A stretch of 64,000 nucleotides of DNA from Streptomyces sp. NBC_00335 (lineage in GTDB: Bacteria > Actinomycetota > Actinomycetes > Streptomycetales > Streptomycetaceae), in the NCBI RefSeq assembly GCF_036127095.1, contig NZ_CP108006.1, forward strand, positions 3,472,001 through 3,536,000, in the 5' to 3' direction. Numbering within the stretch: the first letter of the stretch is position 1; every line of letters starts with the position of its first letter. This document shows positions 1 to 7,268 of this stretch, piece after piece. The position numbers and the translations under genes were made by a program. The notes beneath the pieces are model-generated. The model saw nothing but the letters and a program-made list of their open reading frames with translations. It had not been told where the DNA came from and searched no databases.

Positions 1-2
1 AG

Positions 3-368
3 CTGCTGGCCGGGTCCAGTACCGGGGTGGGGTACCTGCTGAAGGACCGGGTGGCCGATGTGCGCGAGTTCCTCGACGCCGTCGTCCGCGTGGCCCGGGG
101 CGGTACCGCCCTGGACCCGGAGGTCGTGGCGCAGCTGCTCGGCCGCAGCCGCAAGCAGGACGTGCTGGCGGGGCTGACCCCGCGCGAGCGCGAGGTGCTC
201 GGGCTGATGGCCGAGGGGCGGACCAATTCCGCGGTGGCCAAGCAGCTGGTGGTGAGCGACGGCGCGGTGGAGAAGCACGTCAGCAACATCTTCATGAAGC
301 TGGGCCTGTCACCCAGTGACGGGGATCACCGGCGCGTGCTGGCCGTTCTCACCTACCTAAGATCTTGA
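3..368 (+). CDS. LuxR/NarL-type response regulator, C-terminal part (5' truncated by window edge)
   Basis: The frame is open from base 3, so the start lies outside the window. The first visible residues (TGVGYLLKD) match the end of a receiver domain, where the region around the conserved Lys is followed by a linker. Next comes a C-terminal LuxR-type helix-turn-helix with the signature LTPREREVLGLMAEG, then SDGAVEKHVSNIFMKLGL. This is the DNA-binding output domain of a NarL/FixJ two-component regulator. The partner kinase would be expected upstream, outside the window. The stop is followed at once by a 15-bp palindrome (373-387). The regulon cannot be inferred. Confidence 0.9.
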   Translation: MLAGSSTGVGYLLKDRVADVREFLDAVVRVARGGTALDPEVVAQLLGRSRKQDVLAGLTPREREVLGLMAEGRTNSAVAKQLVVSDGAVEKHVSNIFMKLGLSPSDGDHRRVLAVLTYLRS

Positions 369-372
369 TCAA

Positions 373-387
373 CTGACACTCTGTCAG
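373..387. repeat. 15-bp perfect palindrome CTGACA-CTC-TGTCAG
   Basis: CTGACA and TGTCAG are separated by CTC, five bases after the regulator stop and about 125 bp before korA. It could be a weak stem in the regulator 3' end or a protein-binding site upstream of korA. There is no T-tract, so it is not a classical intrinsic terminator. Confidence 0.4.
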
Positions 388-511
388 GTAAGGCCGGATT
401 CGGACAGACCGCCGAAGGGGCGGTCCAGAAAATGAGCACCCCGGGAAGGAATCCCTACGGACGTAGGGTTGACCGTGGGCAGTGCTCACGCCTCGAAGGA
501 GGTCCAGTTCA

Positions 512-2515
512 GTGACCAGCCAGGTCAGTAGCCCAGCCGAACAGTCCGACGGGGCCGAAGGCGCAGTCGTCGGCGAGCAGCGGACGCCCCCGGGCCCGAG
601 CGGTGAACCCGCAGATCACGCAGGCCCCGGCGGTCGCGATGGAGACGCCGGGGAATCCGTGACGAAGGAAGTACGCCGACTCGATCGGGTGATCATCCGC
701 TTCGCGGGTGACTCCGGTGACGGCATGCAGCTCACCGGTGACCGCTTCACCTCGGAAACCGCCTCCTTCGGCAACGACCTCTCGACGCTGCCGAACTTCC
801 CGGCCGAGATCAGGGCGCCCGCCGGCACCCTCCCCGGCGTCTCGTCCTTCCAGCTGCACTTCGCCGACCACGACATCCTGACGCCGGGCGACGCCCCGAA
901 CGTCCTGGTGGCGATGAACCCGGCGGCGCTGAAGGCGAACATCGCGGACGTACCGCGCGGCGCGGAGATCATCGTCAACACGGACGAGTTCACCAAGCGC
1001 CCGATGGCGAAGGTCGGCTACGAGACCTCCCCGCTGGAAGACGGCTCGCTGGACGCCTACAACGTCCACCCGGTGCCGCTGACCACCCTCACCGTCGAGG
1101 CGCTCAAGGACTTCGGGCTCTCCCGCAAGGAGGCCGAGCGCAGCAAGAACATGTTCGCGCTCGGGCTGCTGTCCTGGATGTACCACCGGCCCACCGAGGG
1201 CACCGAGACCTTCCTGCGGCAGAAGTTCGCGAAGAAGCCCCAGATCGCGGAGGCGAACGTCACCGCCTTCCGGGCGGGCTGGAACTTCGGCGAGACCACC
1301 GAGGACTTCGCCGTCTCCTACGAGGTGGCCCCGGCCACCCGCGCCTTCCCGGCCGGCACCTACCGCAACATCTCCGGGAACCTCGCCCTGTCCTACGGGC
1401 TGATCGCGGCGGGCCAGCAGGCCGATCTGCCGATCTACCTGGGCTCGTACCCGATCACCCCGGCCTCGGACATCCTGCACGAGCTGTCGAAGCACAAGAA
1501 CTTCGGCGTACGCACCTTCCAGGCCGAGGACGAGATCGCCGGCATCGGCGCGGCGCTGGGCGCGGCCTTCGGCGGCGCGCTGGGCGTGACCACCACCTCC
1601 GGCCCGGGCGTGGCCCTGAAGTCCGAGACGATCGGCCTCGCGGTCTCCCTGGAGCTGCCGCTGCTGATCGTGGACATCCAGCGCGGCGGCCCCTCCACGG
1701 GTCTGCCGACCAAGACGGAGCAGGCCGACCTGCTGCAGGCCATGTACGGGCGCAACGGCGAGGCCCCGGTGCCGATCGTGGCCCCGCGCACCCCGGCGGA
1801 CTGCTTCGACGCGGCGCTGGAAGCGGCCCGGATCGCGCTGACCTACCGGACCCCGGTGTTCCTGCTCTCCGACGGGTACCTCGCCAACGGCTCCGAGCCC
1901 TGGCGGATCCCGGACGTGGCGGACCTGCCGGACCTGAAGGTGCAGTTCGCCGCCGGCCCCAACCACGAGCTCGCGGACGGCACCGAGGTCTTCTGGCCGT
2001 ACAAGCGCGATCCGCAGACCCTGGCCCGCCCCTGGGCGGTCCCGGGCACGCCGGGGCTGGAGCACCGGATCGGCGGCATCGAGAAGCAGGACGGCACGGG
2101 CAACATCTCGTACGACCCGGCCAACCACGAGTTGATGGTCCGCACCCGCCAGGCCAAGATCGACGGCATCACGGTCCCCGACCTGGAGGTCGACGACCCG
2201 GACGGCGCGCGGACCCTGGTCATCGGCTGGGGCTCGACGTACGGGCCGATCACGGCCGCCGTACGCCGGCTGCGGATCGCCGGGCTCCCCATCGCGCAGG
2301 CCCACCTGCGCCACCTCAACCCCTTCCCGAGGAATCTGGGCGAGGTCCTGAAGCGTTACGACAAGGTAGTGGTGCCGGAGATGAACCTCGGGCAGCTCGC
2401 GACCCTCCTGAGGGCGAAGTACCTGGTCGACGCACAGTCGTACAACCAGGTGAACGGCATGCCGTTCAAGGCCGAGCAGCTCGCCAACCATCTCAAGGAG
2501 GCCATCAATGACTGA
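512..2515 (+). CDS. korA: 2-oxoacid:ferredoxin oxidoreductase, fused gamma-alpha subunit (KorA)
   Basis: This is the large subunit of 2-oxoglutarate:ferredoxin oxidoreductase, which decarboxylates a 2-oxoacid to acyl-CoA with electrons passed to ferredoxin. The N-terminal gamma domain begins at IRFAGDSGDGMQLTGDRF. The central alpha domain has the YPITPAS motif, followed by FQAEDEIAGIGAALGAAFGG and TTTSGPG. The C-terminal part ends with the usual HLNPFP region. The GTG at 512 is chosen because AAGGAGG lies at 496-502; a GTG at 482 has no such site. The gene ends 8 bp inside korB, indicating translational coupling. Streptomyces use this pair as an alternative or supplement to 2-oxoglutarate dehydrogenase. 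Length (667 aa) fits fused KorA proteins. Confidence 0.93.
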   Translation: MTSQVSSPAEQSDGAEGAVVGEQRTPPGPSGEPADHAGPGGRDGDAGESVTKEVRRLDRVIIRFAGDSGDGMQLTGDRFTSETASFGNDLSTLPNFPAEIRAPAGTLPGVSSFQLHFADHDILTPGDAPNVLVAMNPAALKANIADVPRGAEIIVNTDEFTKRPMAKVGYETSPLEDGSLDAYNVHPVPLTTLTVEALKDFGLSRKEAERSKNMFALGLLSWMYHRPTEGTETFLRQKFAKKPQIAEANVTAFRAGWNFGETTEDFAVSYEVAPATRAFPAGTYRNISGNLALSYGLIAAGQQADLPIYLGSYPITPASDILHELSKHKNFGVRTFQAEDEIAGIGAALGAAFGGALGVTTTSGPGVALKSETIGLAVSLELPLLIVDIQRGGPSTGLPTKTEQADLLQAMYGRNGEAPVPIVAPRTPADCFDAALEAARIALTYRTPVFLLSDGYLANGSEPWRIPDVADLPDLKVQFAAGPNHELADGTEVFWPYKRDPQTLARPWAVPGTPGLEHRIGGIEKQDGTGNISYDPANHELMVRTRQAKIDGITVPDLEVDDPDGARTLVIGWGSTYGPITAAVRRLRIAGLPIAQAHLRHLNPFPRNLGEVLKRYDKVVVPEMNLGQLATLLRAKYLVDAQSYNQVNGMPFKAEQLANHLKEAIND

Positions 2516-3575
2516 GGTGACCGACAGCCCCGCCCTGCTCTCGCTGGTGCCCAAGGCGGCCGCCAAGCAGTCGATGAAGGACTTCAAGTCGGACCAGGAG
2601 GTCCGCTGGTGCCCCGGCTGCGGCGACTACGCGGTCCTCGCCGCCGTCCAGGGCTTCATGCCGGAGCTGGGGCTGGCGAAGGAGAACATCGTCTTCGTCT
2701 CGGGCATCGGCTGCTCCTCGCGCTTCCCGTACTACATGGACACGTACGGGATGCACTCGATCCACGGCCGCGCCCCGGCGATCGCCACGGGGCTCGCCAC
2801 CTCGCGCCGCGACCTGTCGGTGTGGGTGGTCACCGGTGACGGGGACGCGCTCTCCATCGGCGGAAACCACCTGATCCACGCCCTGCGGCGCAACGTCAAC
2901 CTCAAGATCCTGCTGTTCAACAACCGGATCTACGGGCTGACCAAGGGGCAGTACTCCCCCACCTCCGAGGTCGGCAAGATCACCAAGTCGACCCCGATGG
3001 GCTCGCTCGACGCGCCCTTCAACCCGGTCTCGCTGGCGATCGGCGCGGAGGCCTCCTTCGTGGCCCGTACGGTCGACTCCGACCGCAAGCACCTCACCGA
3101 GGTGCTGCGCGCGGCGGCCGCCCACGAGGGCACGGCGCTGGTGGAGATCTACCAGAACTGCAACATCTTCAACGACGGCGCCTTCGAGGTCCTCAAGGAC
3201 CACGAGCAGGCCCAGGAGGCCGTGATCCGCCTCGAACAGGGGCAGCCGATCCGCTTCGGCGTGGACGGCGCCAAGGGCGTCGTGCGCAACGTGGCCACCG
3301 GCGACCTGGAGGTCGTGACCGTGACCCCCGAGAACGAGTCCCGGATCCTGGTCCACGACGCCTCCTCGGCCTCCCCGACCAACGCGTTCGCGCTGTCCCG
3401 GCTGGCCGACCCCGACACGCTGCACCAGACGCCCATCGGGGTGTTCCGCAACGTGCGGCGGCCCGTCTACGACACGCTCATGGCCGACCAGCTGGAGACG
3501 GCCGTGGACCGCAGCGGCAAGGGCGACCTGGGCGCGCTGCTGAGCGGGAACGACACCTGGACCGTCGTGGGCTGA
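2508..3575 (+). CDS. korB: 2-oxoacid:ferredoxin oxidoreductase beta subunit (KorB)
   Basis: The TPP-binding beta subunit partners KorA. The N-terminal WCPGCGDY and the later GIGCSSR and YQNCNIF supply four cysteines expected to bind one [4Fe-4S] cluster. GDGDALSIGGNH, followed by NNRIYGLTKGQYSPTS, is the TPP/Mg binding segment typical of the family. The start overlaps korA by 8 bp (ATGACTGA). Length (355 aa) is normal. The operon ends here: a 12-bp tandem repeat overlaps the stop and a strong hairpin follows at 3642-3674. Confidence 0.94.
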   Translation: MTEVTDSPALLSLVPKAAAKQSMKDFKSDQEVRWCPGCGDYAVLAAVQGFMPELGLAKENIVFVSGIGCSSRFPYYMDTYGMHSIHGRAPAIATGLATSRRDLSVWVVTGDGDALSIGGNHLIHALRRNVNLKILLFNNRIYGLTKGQYSPTSEVGKITKSTPMGSLDAPFNPVSLAIGAEASFVARTVDSDRKHLTEVLRAAAAHEGTALVEIYQNCNIFNDGAFEVLKDHEQAQEAVIRLEQGQPIRFGVDGAKGVVRNVATGDLEVVTVTPENESRILVHDASSASPTNAFALSRLADPDTLHQTPIGVFRNVRRPVYDTLMADQLETAVDRSGKGDLGALLSGNDTWTVVG

Positions 3576-3623
3576 GACATCGGCTGAGGCATCGGCCGAG
3601 ACATCGGCTGAGGCATCCGCCGC
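3576..3623 (+). repeat. 12-bp tandem repeat, four units, just after korB
   Basis: Units read GACATCGGCTGA, GGCATCGGCCGA, GACATCGGCTGA, GGCATCCGCCGC, equivalent to a 24-bp block duplicated once. The array starts at the korB stop. Probably a replication-slippage product in 3' untranslated sequence. Confidence 0.8.
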
Positions 3624-3641
3624 GGCCCACCGCAGCTCACC

Positions 3642-3674
3642 GAAGCCCGGACCCGCAGGGAGGGTCCGGGCTTC
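3642..3674 (+). terminator. Intrinsic-type terminator of korAB
   Basis: A perfect 13-bp stem (GAAGCCCGGACCC / GGGTCCGGGCTTC) encloses a 7-nt loop 66 bp after the korB stop. There is no long T-tract, as is usual in Streptomyces. Confidence 0.8.
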
Positions 3675-3795
3675 GTCGCGTCCCGGCCGCCGGGCGGCCA
3701 CCCAAGTGTCATGAGCATCTCGCCAGACACTAATGACTTTCGGCGCGTGCGGCGCTACCGTCGTCAGGTTGGCTTGAAGTAGCTCTGGAGGTCCC

Positions 3796-4779
3796 GTGAA
3801 GGCACAGAACGACCAGCGCACGGGGTTGCTCTACGGCTTCGCCTCGTACGGAATGTGGGGGATCGTGCCCCTCTTCTGGCCGCTCCTCCAGCCCGCCGGG
3901 GCGATCGAGATCCTCGCCCACCGCATGGTGTGGTCCCTGGCCGTGGTCGGTCTGGCGCTGCTGGTTCTGCGGCGCTGGGGATGGATGGCGGAGCTGCTGC
4001 GCCAGCCGCGCAAGCTCGCCCTCACCGCGGTGGCCGCCGCCCTGGTCACCGTGAACTGGGGCGTCTACATCTGGGCGGTCAACAACGGCGCGGTCGTCGA
4101 GGCGAGCCTCGGCTACTTCATCAACCCCCTGGTCACCATCGCCCTCGGCGTCCTGGTCCTCGGCGAGCGCCTGCGCCGCACGCAGTGGGCGGCGGTCGGG
4201 ATCGCCGTCACCGCCGTACTGGTCCTCGCCGTCGGGTACGGGCGGCCGCCGTGGATCTCGCTGATCCTGGCCGTCTCCTTCGCCCTGTACGGGCTGATCA
4301 AGAAGCAGCTCGGCATGGGCGGCCTGGAGTCGCTGACCGCCGAGACCGTGATCATGTTCCTGCCCGCCCTCGGCTACCTGCTGTGGCTCGGCTCGCGGGG
4401 CGAGTCCACCTTCACCGCCCAGGGCCCGGGGCACGCCGCCCTGCTGGCCTCGGCCGGTCTGGTCACCGCGATCCCGCTGATCTGCTTCGGCGCGGCCGCG
4501 ATCCGGGTCCCGCTGTCCACCCTCGGGCTGCTCCAGTACATGGCCCCGGTCTTCCAGTTCGGGCTCGGCGTCCTCTACTTCCACGAGGCCATGCCGCCCG
4601 CCCGCTGGGCCGGCTTCTCCCTGGTCTGGGTCGCCCTGTCGATCCTCACCTGGGACGCCCTGCGCACCGCTCGGCGCTCCCGGGCCCTGCGCCTGGATGC
4701 CCTGTCGGCGCACCTGCCGAGCTCGGTCCCGAGCCCCGTCCCGAGCCCCCTTCCGACCCCGGAGCGCGAGACCGCGTAA
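3796..4779 (+). CDS. rarD: RarD-type EamA/DMT family permease
   Basis: The 327-aa polytopic membrane protein starts MKAQNDQRTGLLYGFASYGMWG. It then shows IEILAHRMVWSL, VNWGVYIWAVNNG and EASLGYFINPL, all characteristic of the RarD branch of the drug/metabolite transporter family (about ten membrane segments in two EamA halves). The substrate is unknown; the historical name (chloramphenicol sensitive) does not define one. AGCTCTGGAGGTCC upstream contains the ribosome binding site (GGAGG). The last ~35 residues are a Pro/Ser-rich cytoplasmic tail (SSVPSPVPSPLP). Single gene, ending at a strong hairpin. Confidence 0.88.
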   Translation: MKAQNDQRTGLLYGFASYGMWGIVPLFWPLLQPAGAIEILAHRMVWSLAVVGLALLVLRRWGWMAELLRQPRKLALTAVAAALVTVNWGVYIWAVNNGAVVEASLGYFINPLVTIALGVLVLGERLRRTQWAAVGIAVTAVLVLAVGYGRPPWISLILAVSFALYGLIKKQLGMGGLESLTAETVIMFLPALGYLLWLGSRGESTFTAQGPGHAALLASAGLVTAIPLICFGAAAIRVPLSTLGLLQYMAPVFQFGLGVLYFHEAMPPARWAGFSLVWVALSILTWDALRTARRSRALRLDALSAHLPSSVPSPVPSPLPTPERETA

Positions 4780-4795
4780 CACCGCTCGGAGCATC

Positions 4796-4823
4796 GACGG
4801 GCGCGTCTTCGGACGCGCCCGTC
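4796..4823. terminator. Bidirectional terminator with TTCG tetraloop
   Basis: A perfect 12-bp stem (GACGGGCGCGTC / GACGCGCCCGTC) is closed by TTCG. It sits between the convergent rarD and the minus-strand gene at 4862-5260 and can serve both. Confidence 0.85.
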
Positions 4824-4861
4824 CGCATGTCCACCCCTGTCGGCCGTACCCCCGCCCCGGC

Positions 4862-5260
4862 CTACGCGTCCATCGGCAGCCCCGTCGTGGCGAGCCGGAG
4901 GCTCGGCGGTGCGTGCGCGGCCACCAGGTCCACGGCCTCCCCGGCCGTGGCGACCTCGCCGACCTCCCCGAAGGGATCGCGCCGCACGACGCGGAACCGC
5001 CCGTCGGGCAGCGGGATCACGAAGGGGACCGCCACCTCGTAGGGGAAGCGGGTCGTGCTGCTGAAGTGCACGTGGCAATGGCTCGTGTACGGGTACAGCT
5101 GCCGCAGCAGCGGGTGCGCGTGGGCCGCCTCCAGCACCGCGATGGTGCCGAGGCGCCAGACCTTGGGCCCGAGGCGCTCCAGGCCGTCCGCCCATGTCCG
5201 CCGCCTGTCGATCCACTGCGCTTCGACGACCGCCGCACGGGTCTCTTCGTTCACGTTCAT
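4862..5260 (-). CDS. Conserved hypothetical protein, DUF6193-like
   Basis: A 132-aa soluble protein without signal peptide or membrane segment. The sequence HPLLRQLYPYTSHCHVHFSSTTRFP, followed by PDGRFRVV and an Ala/Val-rich helix, resembles the small Streptomyces DUF6193 proteins found next to natural-product genes; this is recognition from memory, not a search. ATG at 5260 follows a G-rich purine run. It lies at the left edge of the accessory block and is transcribed away from the phenazine genes, so a link to that pathway is only positional. Confidence 0.6.
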   Translation of the reverse strand: MNVNEETRAAVVEAQWIDRRRTWADGLERLGPKVWRLGTIAVLEAAHAHPLLRQLYPYTSHCHVHFSSTTRFPYEVAVPFVIPLPDGRFRVVRRDPFGEVGEVATAGEAVDLVAAHAPPSLRLATTGLPMDA

Positions 5261-5310
5261 CCCCCCAGTGTGCTCTTGTACCGGCCCTGTGAGCGGCTCC
5301 GTACGCTTTC

Positions 5311-5360
5311 CGAACGGGTCTGACCGGGTTGAGGTCTTGACGGACTGTCATGCTCTTGCC
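5311..5360 (+). repeat. 50-bp motif, left copy (pairs with 20213-20262)
   Basis: Ungapped alignment with 20213-20262 gives 38 identical positions of 50. The best-conserved core is TCTTGACGGAC(T/A)GTCA, which contains the inverted repeat TGAC-N5-GTCA. The two copies are in the same orientation and bracket the phenazine/RarA/WYL block. Confidence 0.7.
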
Positions 5361-5656
5361 GACCAGGCCGTCCTCCAGGGGCGCGACGCCGACTCCCGGC
5401 CCGTACGCCTCCCGCCTCCGGCCGCCCCGCCCACACCGGCCGCACGGCCGTACGGTCCGGCGGAATCCAGGTTTCCCTTTATTGCGTCGGTCACCTCCGC
5501 CCCCTCGGCCGCATCCCGCCGGCCGAGTTCCGAGACGAGCGATCGCCGCAGGTCATTACGGCCCGGCCGATATTCCACTTCCCGATCCGGCCGGACCGGC
5601 TTCCCGCCCCGGCCGCACTTAATTGCACACCAGCGACATAGGCATTTTTAGCCTCG

Positions 5657-5686
5657 TTGACAACCCCAAGTTCCTGACGGTTATAT
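5657..5686 (+). promoter_or_regulatory. Housekeeping-type promoter for the NTF2-like gene
   Basis: TTGACA (5657-5662), an 18-bp spacer and TTATAT (5681-5686) match the vegetative HrdB consensus well. Transcription would start near 5693, leaving a leader of about 97 nt before the ATG at 5790. Confidence 0.65.
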
Positions 5687-5789
5687 GAAGTCATCGAAGG
5701 GGGGGATGGCGAATGAGGGCCAGCCGAAAGACCCAATTCCGCAACCGAATTGCATTAACCCATTGCCATCTCCAATTTGAGGAGATGAA

Positions 5790-6458
5790 ATGAGCATAAT
5801 CAAGCACACGCTTCCGCTCGCCGCCGCCGCCATCGCGCTGACGGTCGGGAGCATCGCAGGGCCCAGCCTCATCCAGGCCCAGGCGGCCGCCTCGAGCACG
5901 TCGGCCGTCGCCGAGACGCCGGCAGCCGCCGCGGCTCCCGCGGCCACCGAGGCCCCGGCGGCCACCGAGGCTCCGGCCGACTCCGCGGGCCAGGCGGGCG
6001 GCATCTTCAACCCGCGGCCGGTCGCGCGAACCCCCGAACAGCTGCTCCAGCTCCTGGGCGAGCGGATCAAGGCCAAGGACATCGAGGGCATCATCGCCCT
6101 GCACGAGCCCGAAGCGGCGATCGTCGACTGGGACCTCTCGGTCATCAGGGGCCACGCCGCCATCAGGACCTTCTACGTCGGGTGGTTCAACCTGAACCCG
6201 GTGCTCACCGTCAACGCCCGCCAGACCGTGGCGACGGGGGGATGGCGCGGCTGGGACGGCGTGGTGCGCCAGCGCACGGCGTCCATCATGGGCGACTACA
6301 GCCTGGAGCAGGCCGGGACGGACGGCACCCGCGTGAGCTTCACCGGCAACTTCTGCGACACCGTGGAAGAGCAGCTGGACGGCACGTGGCTGTACGTCCT
6401 GGACAACCCGTACCCGCCCCACGGCGGGGGCACGCCGGCGGCTGCCTCCCACCACTGA
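5790..6458 (+). CDS. Secreted NTF2/SnoaL-like (DUF4440-type) protein
   Basis: The 222-aa protein has an N-terminal signal (Lys then a hydrophobic stretch, likely cut after AQA). An Ala/Pro/Thr/Glu-rich linker with the repeat ATEAP follows, then a compact domain starting at TPEQLLQLLGERIKAKDIEGIIALHEPEA. The pattern (two helices, IRGHAAIRTFYVGW, then strands ending in GTWLYVLDNP) fits the cone-shaped NTF2-like fold of SgcJ/EcaC and DUF4440 proteins. GAGGAG lies 5 bases before the ATG. It stands upstream of phzD, same strand, with a 186-bp gap. PhzB has the same fold but is cytoplasmic and not closely similar. Function unknown; export makes a ligand-binding or extracytoplasmic role plausible. 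Confidence 0.75.
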   Translation: MSIIKHTLPLAAAAIALTVGSIAGPSLIQAQAAASSTSAVAETPAAAAAPAATEAPAATEAPADSAGQAGGIFNPRPVARTPEQLLQLLGERIKAKDIEGIIALHEPEAAIVDWDLSVIRGHAAIRTFYVGWFNLNPVLTVNARQTVATGGWRGWDGVVRQRTASIMGDYSLEQAGTDGTRVSFTGNFCDTVEEQLDGTWLYVLDNPYPPHGGGTPAAASHH

Positions 6459-6576
6459 TCCGGGCATCTCAGCGGTCTCGGCCTTTTCTGCTCAGCCCGC
6501 CGGCCGGTGAATTCTTCCCGCGCATCGCGCGCTTTATCCACCGCACCGAAAAGCAAGCAGGGTGAGGAAATTCCGC

Positions 6577-6611
6577 CCACCCATGGGGGATCTGACCATC
6601 CCCATGGGTGG
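6577..6611 (+). promoter_or_regulatory. Inverted repeat in the phzD leader/promoter region
   Basis: CCACCCATGGGG (6577-6588) and CCCCATGGGTGG (6600-6611) form a perfect 12-bp inverted repeat with an 11-bp centre whose edges also nearly pair. It lies 33 bp before the phzD GTG. It may be an operator for the phz operon or an mRNA hairpin. No clear -10/-35 was recognised nearby. Confidence 0.55.
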
Positions 6612-6644
6612 CCGGCCACCACTCAATCAACCCGAGGGGGAACC

Positions 6645-7268
6645 GTGCCGGGCATAGCCCCGATCTCGTCATACCAGCTGCCGACGGCGGCCGAACTGCC
6701 CGCCAGCAAGGCCCCGTGGAAACCCGACCCCGACCGAGCGGCCCTGCTCGTGCACGATATGCAGCGCTACTTCCTCGCACCGTTTCCCGCGGAGATCCGC
6801 GATCCGCTGGTACGCCACTGCGCGCTCCTGCGGGAGCGCTGCGCCGCCCTCGGGGTGCCGGTGTTCTACACCGCGCAACCCGGAGGCATGACCGACGGGG
6901 AACGCGGGCTGCTCAAGGACTTCTGGGGTCCGGGCATGAGGGTGGACCCCGTCGATCGTCAGATCGTCACGGAACTCGCGCCGCGGCCCGCGGACCAGGT
7001 GCTCACCAAGTGGCGCTACAGCGCGTTCTTCCGCTCGGACCTGCTGGCCCGGATGCGCGCCCAGGGCCGCGATCAGCTGATCGTCTGCGGGGTGTACGCG
7101 CACGTCGGCGTGCTGGCGACAGCCCTGGAGGCGTTCACCAACGACATCCAGCCGTTCCTGGTCGCCGACGCCGTCGGTGACTTCTCCGCCGAGTACCACC
7201 AGCTGGCCCTCGACTACGCGGCCGCCCGCTGCTCGGTGGTCACCACCACCGAGGAGGTCTTCCGATGA
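6645..7268 (+). CDS. phzD: PhzD, isochorismatase-type 2,3-dihydro-3-hydroxyanthranilate synthase
   Basis: PhzD hydrolyses the vinyl ether of 2-amino-2-desoxyisochorismate (ADIC), giving DHHA and pyruvate. The GTG at 6645, preceded by GAGGGGG, gives 207 aa, exactly the Pseudomonas PhzD length. With that start the catalytic residues fall where the family has them: Asp38 in [11 protein letters not shown] and Lys122 in [10 protein letters not shown]. The segments [24 protein letters not shown] and [10 protein letters not shown] are also diagnostic of PhzD over other isochorismatases. It overlaps phzE by 4 bp (ATGA), so the two are translationally coupled. First gene of the phenazine operon proper. 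Confidence 0.96.
   Translation: MPGIAPISSYQLPTAAELPASKAPWKPDPDRAALLVHDMQRYFLAPFPAEIRDPLVRHCALLRERCAALGVPVFYTAQPGGMTDGERGLLKDFWGPGMRVDPVDRQIVTELAPRPADQVLTKWRYSAFFRSDLLARMRAQGRDQLIVCGVYAHVGVLATALEAFTNDIQPFLVADAVGDFSAEYHQLALDYAAARCSVVTTTEEVFR

Larger units (their letters stand above)
5261..5789. other. 529-bp intergenic region with promoter and shared 50-bp motif
   Basis: No credible gene is present: open frames here lack ribosome sites and a Streptomyces-like reading frame. It contains the 50-bp motif repeated near 20.2 kb (5311-5360), a G/C-rich stretch with short GGCCG inverted motifs (5380-5600), and a more A/T-rich end carrying a good promoter for the gene at 5790. Confidence 0.6.

Noticed and set aside
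365..394. korA promoter TTGATC-18-TAAGGC
   Set aside because: The -10 box lacks the final T and the -35 lies over the previous gene's stop; too weak to report.
509..2587. Long open frame antisense to korA
   Set aside because: Its composition (Arg/Val/Gly/Asp-rich with no motif) is what an antisense frame of a GC-rich gene produces; the plus strand carries a clear family protein.
3576..3623. CRISPR-like short repeats after korB
   Set aside because: 12-bp units are contiguous, without spacers, and no cas genes are near.
5311..5360. Calling the TTGACG boxes of the 50-bp motif a standard promoter
   Set aside because: No matching -10 hexamer at 16-19 bp is shared by both copies.
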